A stretch of DNA of 64,000 nucleotides from Micromonospora sp. HK10. Its GTDB lineage: Bacteria > Actinomycetota > Actinomycetes > Mycobacteriales > Micromonosporaceae. Position 1 is the stretch's first letter; each line of letters starts with the position of its first letter. The DNA lies in contig NZ_KQ058649.1 of assembly GCF_000982955.1 (NCBI RefSeq), forward strand, positions 83,092 through 147,091, written 5' to 3'. This document shows positions 47,273-54,976 of the stretch, in pieces. A program made the position numbers and the translations under genes. Below the pieces are notes generated by a model. That model saw only the letters and a program-made list of their open reading frames with translations. It searched no databases and was not told the origin of the DNA.

Positions 47273-47422
47273 CGGCGCGAACGATACGCGCCGGTGGCCC
47301 GTACTCGATGACAAGGACAAGTCGGCGTACCGTCGGGTCGCGGTCATCGCCGGGACCCGGGCCCGGCGTAGGCTTGCCGACAGTGTTGTTCCCCACAACT
47401 GGACTTGCTGAGGAGTCGCCCC

Positions 47423-48568
47423 GTGACCGCCGGTCGCCCGCCCCGCGTGCTCATCGACGCCACGAGTGTCCCCGCCGACCGCGGCGGCGTCGGTAGATAC
47501 GTCGACGGCCTGCTCGGCGCCCTCGGCCGGGTCTGCGGCTCCGCCGTCGACCTGGCGGTGGTGAGCCTCCGCACCGATCTGGAGCGGTACACCCGCATGT
47601 TGCCGGCGGCCGAGGTGATCCCCGCTCCGGCGGCGGTGGCGCACCGCCCGGCACGGCTCGCCTGGGAGCAGACCGGCCTGCCGCTGCTGGCCCAGCAGGT
47701 GGGCGCCGAGGTGCTGCACTCGCCCTTCTACACCTGCCCGCTGCGGGCCGGCTGCCCGGTCACGGTCACCGTGCACGACGCGACCTTCTTCACCGAGCCG
47801 GAGCACTACGACAAGTCCCGCCGGACGTTCTTCCGCAGCGCGATCAAGACCTCGCTGCGTCGCGCCGACCGGGTGATCGTGCCGAGCAAGGCCACCCGGG
47901 ACGAGCTGATCCGCCTGCTGGACGCCGACCCGACCCGGATCGACGTGGCGTACCACGGGGTCGACCAGGCCGCCTTCCACGCCCCGAGCGAGGAGGAGAA
48001 GGCCCGGGTCCGCGCCCGCCTCGGGCTCGGCAGCAGCAGCTACGTCGCCTTCCTCGGGGCCAAGGAGCCGCGCAAGAACGTGCCCAACCTGATCCGCGGC
48101 TGGGCCCGCGCCGTGGCCGACCGGGACGACCCGCCGGCCCTGGTGCTCGCCGGTGGCCAGGGGCACGACGACGACATCGACCGGGCGGTCGCCGAGGTCC
48201 CGTCGCACCTGCGGCTGCTGCGCCCCGGCTACCTCCGCTACGCCGACCTGCCCGGTTTCCTCGGCGGTGCCCTGGTCGCCGCCTACCCGTCGTACGGCGA
48301 GGGTTTCGGCCTGCCCATCCTGGAGGCGATGGCGTGCGCCGCGCCGGTGCTGACCACGCCGCGGCTCTCGCTGCCCGAGGTGGGCGGCGACGCGGTGGCG
48401 TACACCAGCGAGGACCCGGACCAGATCGCCACCGATCTGGGCGCCCTGCTCGACGACGAGCAGCGCCGGCTCGCCCTGGCCAAGGCCGGGTTCGACCGGG
48501 CCAAGGAGTTCACCTGGGAGTCCAGCGCCGAGGTGCACACCGCCGCCTGGAGCCGGGCCCGGTCCTGA
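47423..48568 (+). CDS. Glycosyltransferase family 4 protein
   Basis: 381 residues from GTG 47423 with tgaggag upstream. GT-B fold: N-terminal acceptor domain (VLIDATSVPADRGGVGRYVDGLLGAL; VTVHDATFF; RADRVIVPSKATRDEL) and donor domain (VAFLGAKEPRKNVPNLIRGWA) with the retaining motif YPSYGEGFGLPILEAMACAAP (EX7E). It probably adds mannose to a cell-envelope glycan, given the adjacent GDP-mannose gene 63 bp on. The pair matches the Rv3265c-Rv3264c neighbourhood next to fbiAB in order, although wbbL itself is a GT2-type rhamnosyltransferase. Confidence 0.9.
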   Translation: MTAGRPPRVLIDATSVPADRGGVGRYVDGLLGALGRVCGSAVDLAVVSLRTDLERYTRMLPAAEVIPAPAAVAHRPARLAWEQTGLPLLAQQVGAEVLHSPFYTCPLRAGCPVTVTVHDATFFTEPEHYDKSRRTFFRSAIKTSLRRADRVIVPSKATRDELIRLLDADPTRIDVAYHGVDQAAFHAPSEEEKARVRARLGLGSSSYVAFLGAKEPRKNVPNLIRGWARAVADRDDPPALVLAGGQGHDDDIDRAVAEVPSHLRLLRPGYLRYADLPGFLGGALVAAYPSYGEGFGLPILEAMACAAPVLTTPRLSLPEVGGDAVAYTSEDPDQIATDLGALLDDEQRRLALAKAGFDRAKEFTWESSAEVHTAAWSRARS

Positions 48569-48631
48569 CCGCCCGCTGCCGGTCGACGCGAGCGCCCCTG
48601 ACCGCGTGCCCGCTTCGGGCATGATGTGCTG

Positions 48632-49723
48632 ATGTTCTACGCCGTGATCCCGGCGGGTGGCAGTGGCACGAGGTTGTGGCCGTTGTCCCGTGCCGGCCAT
48701 CCCAAGTTCCTCCACCCGCTGACCGGTACCCCGGCCTCGCTGCTGCAGGCGACGGTGGACCGGTTGTCGCCGTTGACCACACCGGAGTGCACGTTGGTGG
48801 TCACCGGGGCCGCGCACGTGGCGGCGGTGGCCCGGCAACTGGCTGGCCTGCCCGAGGAGAACATCCTGGTCGAGCCCTCGCCGCGGGACTCCTGCGCGGC
48901 CATCGCGCTGGCCGCCGCGGTGATCGCGGAGCGTGACCCGGCGGCGGTGATGGGCTCGTTCGCCGCCGACCACCTGATCGGCGACCCGGCCCGGCTGGCC
49001 GAGGTGGTACGCCAGGCCATCGGCGGGGCCGAGCAGGGGCTGCTGATGACCGTGGGCATCACCCCGACCCGGCCCGAGACCGGCTACGGCTACCTGGAGA
49101 CCGGGGAGCCGGTGGGCGACGGCCCGCTGCGCCCGGTGACCGAGTTCAAGGAGAAGCCGGCCGTCGAGGTGGCCGAGGGCTACGTCCGCTCCGGCCGGCA
49201 CCTCTGGAACGCCAGCATGTTCGTCTGGCGGGTGGACGTGTTCCTGGCCGAGTTGGCCCGGCAGCAGCCGGCCATGCACGCCGGCATCACCGCCATCGCG
49301 GCCGCGTGGGGCAGCCCGGAGCAGGACGACGTGCTGGGCACCGTCTGGCCGACCCTGCCGAAGATCTCCGTCGACTACGCGGTGATGGAGGGCGCGGCGA
49401 CGGCCGGCCGGGTGGCGACCGTCCCCGGCGACTTCGGCTGGAACGACGTCGGTGACTTCCACACCCTCGGCGAGGTGCTGCCCGCCGACGCCGACGGCAA
49501 CGTGGTGCTCGGCAGCGACGCCAAGCCGGGTGTGCTGCTGCGCGACACCACCGACAGCGTGGTGGTCCCGCAGTCCGGCCGGCTGGTGGCCGCGGTCGGG
49601 GTGCACGACCTGATCGTGGTGGACACCCCGGACGCCGTGCTGGTCTGTCCGCGCGACCGCGCGCAGGACGTGAAGAAGCTGGTCGACGAGTTGAAGGAGC
49701 GCGGCGAGGAGGGCCTGCTCTGA
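48632..49723 (+). CDS. manC: Mannose-1-phosphate guanylyltransferase
   Basis: 363 residues from the ATG at 48632. Nucleotidyltransferase signature FYAVIPAGGSGTRLWPLSR (GxGxRxWP) and RHPKF-like GHPKFLHPL. Metal/substrate motifs are FAADHLIGDP, TPTRPETGYGYLETG, EFKEKP and GDFGWNDVGDF. It makes GDP-mannose for mannosylated lipids and proteins. No C-terminal isomerase domain, so monofunctional. It lies downstream of the glycosyltransferase, matching Rv3264c near fbiAB in M. tuberculosis. Confidence 0.94.
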   Translation: MFYAVIPAGGSGTRLWPLSRAGHPKFLHPLTGTPASLLQATVDRLSPLTTPECTLVVTGAAHVAAVARQLAGLPEENILVEPSPRDSCAAIALAAAVIAERDPAAVMGSFAADHLIGDPARLAEVVRQAIGGAEQGLLMTVGITPTRPETGYGYLETGEPVGDGPLRPVTEFKEKPAVEVAEGYVRSGRHLWNASMFVWRVDVFLAELARQQPAMHAGITAIAAAWGSPEQDDVLGTVWPTLPKISVDYAVMEGAATAGRVATVPGDFGWNDVGDFHTLGEVLPADADGNVVLGSDAKPGVLLRDTTDSVVVPQSGRLVAAVGVHDLIVVDTPDAVLVCPRDRAQDVKKLVDELKERGEEGLL

Positions 49724-49726
49724 CGG

Positions 49727-50302
49727 TCAGCCGGCGGTGCGGCGGGCCAGCGTGGCCAGGGCCGGCGCGATCAGTTGGACGGTCCCGTCGGCCAGCGGCT
49801 CGGGCAGCCGGTCCGGCGGGAACCAGCCCAGCGCCGCCGATTCGGCGCTGACCCGCTCGGCCGCGCCGGCCGGGGCGAACACGGCGAACCGCACGTCGTA
49901 GTGCAGCGAGCCGCCCTGGCAGCTGACCGGGTGGATGTCCACGTCGATCGGCTCCGGGTCGATCACCAGCCCGGCGATCCCGGACTCCTCGGTCGCCTCG
50001 CGCAGCGCGGCGGCCACCAGCGTCGGGTCGCCGGGCTCGCAGTGCCCGCCGAGCTGCACCCACTGGTGGAACCTGCCGTGCAGGCAGAGCAGCACCCGCT
50101 CGCCGGTGGCGTCGAGCACCAGCGCGCTGGCGGTCACGTGCCCGGGGCGGTGCGCGCGGCTCAGCGCCACCGGCCCGGCGGCCAGCAGATCCAGGGTGCG
50201 GTCCCGGTTGGTGGCGGCGGCCGGGCTGGTCGCCGTCCAGCGGCTCAGCAGCGCGGTGGCGTCGGCGTGCAGGTCGGCGTACGTCCTCAGGTCGGGGTGC
50301 AC
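49727..50302 (-). CDS. NUDIX hydrolase
   Basis: 191 residues. The Nudix box is GHCEPGDPTLVAAALREATEESGI (first Gly to the Glu-rich end), within QLGGHCEPGD...EATEESG. The N-terminus is helical, atypical for minimal Nudix proteins. It hydrolyses a nucleoside diphosphate-linked compound of unknown identity. It ends 3 bp from manC, convergent. Confidence 0.92.
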   Translation of the reverse strand: MHPDLRTYADLHADATALLSRWTATSPAAATNRDRTLDLLAAGPVALSRAHRPGHVTASALVLDATGERVLLCLHGRFHQWVQLGGHCEPGDPTLVAAALREATEESGIAGLVIDPEPIDVDIHPVSCQGGSLHYDVRFAVFAPAGAAERVSAESAALGWFPPDRLPEPLADGTVQLIAPALATLARRTAG

Positions 50303-50612
50303 GCCGACACTCTACGAGCGTCCGCTCGCTGCCCGGGCCGGTGACCCGGCGACCGGTGGAGCGGGCCGGACACGGAACGACCGGGTGGCACCTCCGCGGA
50401 GTGTCGCCGCGGACCCTCGTGCTGCCGCCCGGTCGCCCGCCCTACCCCCGAACGCCGGTACCGTCTGGTCCGACGGGCACCAGCAGTTTGCCCAGCCGGT
50501 CCGGTCGCCGTCGAGGTCTTTCAGCCCACGCTTAAAGATGGAGATTAGCGCCGACGGTAGAGTGCGGGGTGAAGGTAAGGGCTTTCCCTCCGCCCGCCTT
50601 CGGGAGTGCTCC
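50303..50612. other. 310-bp intergenic stretch, no gene seen
   Basis: It lies between the divergent NUDIX and ArsR-like genes. It contains a small CGAGCG/CGCTCG hairpin near the NUDIX start and an A/T-richer patch around 50530-50565 (ttaaagatggagattagcgcc) that is a candidate promoter for the ArsR-like gene. No open frame convincingly codes. Confidence 0.4.
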
Positions 50613-51608
50613 ATGCTGAAGATCTTCTTCTCGAGCGAGGACATCCTGCGGACCAGGGTCGCCCCTGCCCCGGATCCGATGTGGGAGCTCGTCCTCAGCC
50701 TGCACCTGCTCCAGGGCCGGGACCGCCAGCCGCTGCTGCTGGAGTGGCGCCGCTCGGTGGCCCGTGCGCTGCGGGCGGAGACCGCGGCCGAGCAGTTCCG
50801 CCTGCTGCTCGCGCTCAACCCGCCGCGCGGCTACTTTCCCGACTTCCTCACCCCGTACGCCAGCCGGGAGGGCTTCGAGGCAGGGCTGGAAGCCGTCCGG
50901 GGCACCCCGATCGACCTGCTGCGCCGCGACCTGACCGTGCTGGCGGAGGAGAACGAGCTGCCCACCTCGGCGGCGGCGCTGGCCCGGGGTGAGCCGGAGG
51001 TCATGGATCACCTGACCAGCTCGATGACGCGCTACCGGAGCGTGGCCATCGCCCCGTACTGGCCCCGGATCCAGGCCGCCGTCGAGGCCGACCGGGCACG
51101 GCGGGCCCGGGCGATGCTGGACGGCGGGCCGGAGGGGTTGCTGGCCAGCCTGCGGCCCGGCATGCGGTGGGCCGACGGCGTGCTCGAGGTGGTCGACTAC
51201 CCGGACAGCCGCGAGCTGCACCTCGACGGTCGAGGACTGATGCTGGTGCCGGCCTTCTTCTGCGCCCGGACCCCGGTGGCGCTGCTCGACCCGGCGCTGC
51301 CGCCGGTGCTCGTCTATCCGGTGGACCGGCTCGGCGGCCTGGCGGTCGGCGCGGGTGCCGTCGCCGAGCCGGACGGCGGCCGGGAGGCCCTCGCCGCGCT
51401 GCTCGGCCGGACCCGGGCCGCCGTGCTGGTCGCGTCGGACGACGGGTGCACCACGGGCGAGCTGGCCCGGCGGCTGGCCATCTCGGCGGCGGCGGCCAGC
51501 CAGCACGCCACGGTGCTGCGCAACGCCGGTCTGCTGGTCAGCCACCGGGACCGCAACACCGTGCTGCACACCCTGACCCCGCTGGGCCGGGCCGTCCTCG
51601 ACGCCTGA
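50613..51608 (+). CDS. ArsR/DUF5937-type winged-helix regulator
   Basis: 331 residues, ATG 50613 after cgggag. The N-terminal ~60 residues (MLKIFFSSEDILRTRVAPAPDPMWELVLSLHLLQ) and the middle region match DUF5937 proteins. The C-terminal DNA-binding winged helix is TTGELARRLAISAAAASQHATVLRNAGLLVSHRDRNTVLHTLTPLG, in ArsR style. Such proteins usually control an adjacent efflux or drug-resistance gene; none is adjacent here, so the target is unclear. Immediately downstream is the 35-bp tandem array. Confidence 0.85.
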   Translation: MLKIFFSSEDILRTRVAPAPDPMWELVLSLHLLQGRDRQPLLLEWRRSVARALRAETAAEQFRLLLALNPPRGYFPDFLTPYASREGFEAGLEAVRGTPIDLLRRDLTVLAEENELPTSAAALARGEPEVMDHLTSSMTRYRSVAIAPYWPRIQAAVEADRARRARAMLDGGPEGLLASLRPGMRWADGVLEVVDYPDSRELHLDGRGLMLVPAFFCARTPVALLDPALPPVLVYPVDRLGGLAVGAGAVAEPDGGREALAALLGRTRAAVLVASDDGCTTGELARRLAISAAAASQHATVLRNAGLLVSHRDRNTVLHTLTPLGRAVLDA

Positions 51609-51627
51609 CCCGCCGAGGCCCCCGCTC

Positions 51628-51837
51628 GGCCGGCGCGGCGCCGGCGGTGGCCCTGGTCGGACGGCCGGCGCGGCGTCGGCGGTGGCGCCGGTCAGACGGC
51701 CAGCGCGGCGCCGGCGGTGGTGCCGCTCGGAGGGCCAGCGCGGCGCCGGCGGTGGCCCCGGTCGGACAGCCGGCGCGGCGCCGGCGGTGGTGCCGGTCAG
51801 ACGGCCAGCGCGGCGCCGGCGGTGGTGCCGGGCGGTG
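51628..51837. repeat. Six tandem copies of a ~35-bp GC-rich repeat
   Basis: Copies recur at a strict 35-bp interval: the cggcggtgg core starts at 51642, 51677, 51712, 51747, 51782 and 51817. Each is roughly ggcc(g/a)gcgcggcg(c/t)cggcggtgg..ccggtc(a/g)ga. 35 is not a multiple of 3. The array overlaps the last ~13 codons of cofE and runs past its stop toward the convergent regulator, so it sits in the shared 3' region of both. Confidence 0.9.
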
Positions 51838-52885
51838 GCGGCAGCAGTGCCGAGGGGACCCCTTCGGCGGCCAGCGCGGTCCGCAGCCGCTGCAGGTCGG
51901 CGCCGAAGCGCACCAGGTCCGCCGCGTCGACCGGGGTGGGCGGGACGCCCAGCACCAGCCCGGTGGCCTGAGCCGGCCAGCCGGGCACGGTGGCGACCAG
52001 TCCGGCGCGTACCGCCTCGTCGGTGACGTGGGTGAGCACCGTGCCGGGCGCGAGCACCCCGGCCACCGCGGCGATCGCCCGCTCCACGGCGGCCGGGTCG
52101 GCCGGCGCCGGGCCGGGGCCGTCGGCCAGGGTGGCGGCCTCGCGCAGCCCGGCCGCCCGTGCCTCGGCCGTGCCGAGCGAGAAGAGGTCCAGCTCGGCGT
52201 CGCGGACCAACGCCCGGGCGCCCCCACCGTCGTCGTCCCGCCCCACGCCCAGGTAGCCGCGGACCACCGCCACCGGCACCTGGTCGCACTTGCCCTTGAT
52301 CAGCTCGCCGGCGCCGGCCAGCTCGTCCACCACCGCCATCTGGGTGAGCTGGAGCTCGTTGCCGTAGGGGTCGATCTCCCCCCGGTGGTCGCGGATCGCC
52401 GGCATTCCGGCCACCCCGAGCGCCACGTCGGTGAGGCCGTTGCGCCACGGCCGGCCCATGGTGTCGCTGACGATCACCGCGACGTCCAGTTGGAAGCGTT
52501 CGCGCAGCGCGGCCCGCAGTGCCCGCGCGGACGCGTCGGGGTCCGCCGGCAGCAGCACCAGCCGGGTCTTGTCCACGTTCGAGGCGTCGATGCCGGCGGA
52601 AGCCATCACGAAGCCGTGGTGGGTCTGCACGATCCGGGTCGCGCCCCGGCTGGCCACCACCCGGGCCGTCTCCCCGGCCAGCACCTCGTCCCGGGCGGCG
52701 AGCCGCTCGGGACCGTCCGCCGGCACGTCGACCAGCCGGCCCTCCGCCTTGGACACGATCTTGCTGGTCACCACCAGCACGTCCCCGTCGCGCAGCCACG
52801 GCGCCGCGGCGGCGATCAGCGCCGCCAGGTCGTCGCCCTCGGTCACGTCGCCGATGCCCAGCACCGGCAGGATCTCCAACCTCAC
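51797..52885 (-). CDS. cofE: Coenzyme F420-0:L-glutamate ligase (FbiB without reductase domain)
   Basis: 362 residues from GTG 52885, overlapping cofD by GTGA. The ligase domain (~1-245) is clear: LEILPVLGIGDVTEGDDLA, VVTSKIVSKAEGR, GIDASNVDKTRLVLLP, SDTMGRPWRNGLTDVALGVAG and VDELAGAGELIKGKCDQVPVAVVRGY. It adds glutamate to F420-0. Mycobacterial FbiB carries a C-terminal nitroreductase/FMN domain (~200 aa); here only ~115 residues follow and they do not look like that fold. A DUF-like tail (AVERAIAAVAGVLAPG) ends inside a tandem repeat. Confidence 0.92.
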   Translation of the reverse strand: MRLEILPVLGIGDVTEGDDLAALIAAAAPWLRDGDVLVVTSKIVSKAEGRLVDVPADGPERLAARDEVLAGETARVVASRGATRIVQTHHGFVMASAGIDASNVDKTRLVLLPADPDASARALRAALRERFQLDVAVIVSDTMGRPWRNGLTDVALGVAGMPAIRDHRGEIDPYGNELQLTQMAVVDELAGAGELIKGKCDQVPVAVVRGYLGVGRDDDGGGARALVRDAELDLFSLGTAEARAAGLREAATLADGPGPAPADPAAVERAIAAVAGVLAPGTVLTHVTDEAVRAGLVATVPGWPAQATGLVLGVPPTPVDAADLVRFGADLQRLRTALAAEGVPSALLPPPPGTTAGAALAV

Positions 52886-53829
52886 ACCAGCTCCAACGCG
52901 GCCCGGACCATCGTCGCCGTGGCCGCCTCGTCGGTCATCCGCAGCGGTGCCGAGCGTACGGTCACCGCCGGCACCAGGGTCCCCTCGTCCTCGGCCGCGA
53001 CCAGCCAACCGTCGAGCAGGCCGCCGGCCGACCGGCCACCGTAGAGGCCACCCACCCCGGCGGCGCTGCACTCGACGCCGAGCACGGCGAGGCAGCGGTC
53101 GGCCATGCCCCGCACCGGGGCACCACCGATGATCGGGGAGACCCCGACCACGGGCGCCGGCCCGTCGGCCACCGCCTCCCGCAGCCCCGGCACCGCCAGG
53201 ATCGGCGCGATGCTCACCACCGGGTTGCTCGGCGCGATCAGCACCACGTCGGCGGCCCCGATCGCCGCCAGCACGCCAGGCGCCGGCTTCGCCGTCTCGG
53301 CCCCCACGAAGACGAAGCGGTGGGTCGGGATGTCCGCCCGGTAGCGCACCCACCACTCCTGGAAGTGGATCGCCCGCTGGCCCTGCTCGCCGTCGACCAC
53401 CACGTGGGTCTCCAGCCGGTCGTCGGTGGCCGGCAGCAGGGCCAGGCCCGGCTCCCACCGGGTGGCCAGCGCCTGCGTCACCGCGGAGAGCGGATAGCCG
53501 GCGTTGAGCATGGTGGTGCGCACCAGGTGGGTGGCGATGTCCTTGTCGCCGAGGCCGAACCAGGTCGGCTCGGCGCCGTACGCGGCCAGCTCGGACTTGA
53601 CCGTCCAGGTCTCGCCGACCCGGCCCCAGCCCCGCTCCGGGTCGGCGCCGCCACCCAGCGTGTACATCACGCTGTCCAGGTCGGGGCAGACCTTCAACCC
53701 GTGCAGCAGCAGGTCGTCGCCGACGTTGACCACGGCGGTCACCTCGGCCCCCACCTCCCGGGCGTACGCCCGGACGCCGAGCAGGAAGCGGGCACCCCCG
53801 ATGCCGCCGGTCAGAACCACGATGCGCAT
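52882..53829 (-). CDS. cofD: 2-phospho-L-lactate/PEP transferase (FbiA)
   Basis: 315 residues from the ATG at 53829, ~9 nt after ggaagg; an ATG at 53838 has no proper spacing. N-terminal [15 protein letters not shown] (nucleotide loop), [39 protein letters not shown] and [16 protein letters not shown] are CofD hallmarks. It transfers the phospho-(enol)pyruvyl or lactyl moiety to Fo, giving dehydro-F420-0/F420-0. Operon with cofE; the order fbiA-fbiB and nearby whiB2 are as in M. tuberculosis, inverted. Confidence 0.94.
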   Translation of the reverse strand: MRIVVLTGGIGGARFLLGVRAYAREVGAEVTAVVNVGDDLLLHGLKVCPDLDSVMYTLGGGADPERGWGRVGETWTVKSELAAYGAEPTWFGLGDKDIATHLVRTTMLNAGYPLSAVTQALATRWEPGLALLPATDDRLETHVVVDGEQGQRAIHFQEWWVRYRADIPTHRFVFVGAETAKPAPGVLAAIGAADVVLIAPSNPVVSIAPILAVPGLREAVADGPAPVVGVSPIIGGAPVRGMADRCLAVLGVECSAAGVGGLYGGRSAGGLLDGWLVAAEDEGTLVPAVTVRSAPLRMTDEAATATMVRAALELV

Positions 53830-53929
53830 GGTGTCCATCCTTCCGCACGCGCGGCCATCGATCGGCCGGTGCCCGATGCGACTAGGCTCACGTCCGGCAA
53901 CTGTCCGTCTTCGTCCCCAGGGGGAGTCC

Positions 53930-54826
53930 GTGACCAGCCCCGCCGAGCCGGCGTCCAGCGACGCGACGCAGGCCAGCCAGGTGACCAAGCCACTGCGCGA
54001 ACTGGCCGCGCTCGTCCTGCTCGGCGCGAACGCCGTGCTGCTCTTCGTGAGTCTGCTGCGCCTGCTGCTGCCGCTGGACGGCTACGGCACGTTCACCGAC
54101 CGGGCCGGCTCCACCCACTACGGGTTCGTCGGCGTCGAGGCGGTGGTGCTGCCGCTGCTGGCCGTCCTGCTGGCCACGCACGTGCGTCCCACCCTGGCCA
54201 GGGCGAAGCTGATCACCCAGGTGGCGCTCGCCGAGTACGCCTTCGCCGCCCTCTTCGGCGTGCTCACGTTCCTCGTCTGGCTGGTCGGCCGGCTCGCCGA
54301 CGCGGCGGTGCTGGACGCCTTCCTCGGCATGCTGAGCCGGCTCGCCGGGCTGGCGATCCTCGGCATCGCCGCGTTCGTGGTGTTCCGGATCTGGCGCACG
54401 CTCTACTTCGTCCCCCGCCCGAAGCCCCAGCCCGGCATGTACGGGCAGCCGCAGCCGGGCTGGCCGCAGCAGCCGGGCGGCTACCCGGGTCAGCCGGGCG
54501 GGCCGGGCGGCTACCCGGGCCAGCCGGGCGGGTACCCGGGCGCCGGCGCGCCGCAGCCCGGCCACCCGGTGCCGGGCCAGTACGGCCACCCGCAGTCCGC
54601 GCCGCCGTTCAACACCGCCCCGCCGCACACCCCGCAGTCCGGCCCGCCGTACGCCGCCCCCCAGTCCGGGCCCCCGTACGGTGCCCCGCAGCCGGCACCG
54701 CCGTTCGGTCAGCCGCCGTCGGCCGACCCGACCCAGGCCATCCCGCGCCAGCCGGCCGAACCCGCCCCGCAGGACGGCGACCGCACCGAGCGCTTCGACC
54801 GGGACGACCCGAACCACCCGCGCTGA
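53930..54826 (+). CDS. Membrane protein with Pro/Gly/Gln-rich cytoplasmic tail
   Basis: 298 residues from GTG 53930 after aggggga. About four membrane helices lie in residues ~20-165 ([38 protein letters not shown] and others). They are followed by ~130 disordered residues of [12 protein letters not shown] repeats and an acidic end ([11 protein letters not shown]). The tail is typical of actinomycete proteins in condensate-like or septal complexes, but I do not recognise a family. It is divergent from cofD by 100 bp. Confidence 0.8.
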   Translation: MTSPAEPASSDATQASQVTKPLRELAALVLLGANAVLLFVSLLRLLLPLDGYGTFTDRAGSTHYGFVGVEAVVLPLLAVLLATHVRPTLARAKLITQVALAEYAFAALFGVLTFLVWLVGRLADAAVLDAFLGMLSRLAGLAILGIAAFVVFRIWRTLYFVPRPKPQPGMYGQPQPGWPQQPGGYPGQPGGPGGYPGQPGGYPGAGAPQPGHPVPGQYGHPQSAPPFNTAPPHTPQSGPPYAAPQSGPPYGAPQPAPPFGQPPSADPTQAIPRQPAEPAPQDGDRTERFDRDDPNHPR

Positions 54827-54846
54827 CCCCCCGGCGGCGGTCCCGC

Positions 54847-54935
54847 CCGGACCGCCGCCGGCCCGGCCGTGGACCGGACCGCCCGCTGACGCGCCGTGAG
54901 CCGGACCGCCGCCGGCCCGGCCGCGGACCGGACCG
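54847..54935 (+). repeat. Pair of 35-bp direct repeats upstream of fbiC
   Basis: Copies at 54847-54881 and 54901-54935 differ at one base (ccggaccgccgccgg...). They sit in the 150-bp gap before fbiC. No function is apparent. Confidence 0.8.
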
Positions 54936-54976
54936 GGGTCGTCCGGCCCGGTCCGGTCAGCGCCTAGGCTGGACGG

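Noticed and set aside
46583..49606. A 1,007-codon minus-strand frame over TIGR03089 and the glycosyltransferase/manC genes
   Set aside because: Only its last 229 residues resemble a protein (TIGR03089); the rest is antisense to motif-bearing genes.
51628..51837. CRISPR array
   Set aside because: Copies are directly adjacent with no unique spacers, and no cas genes are in the window.
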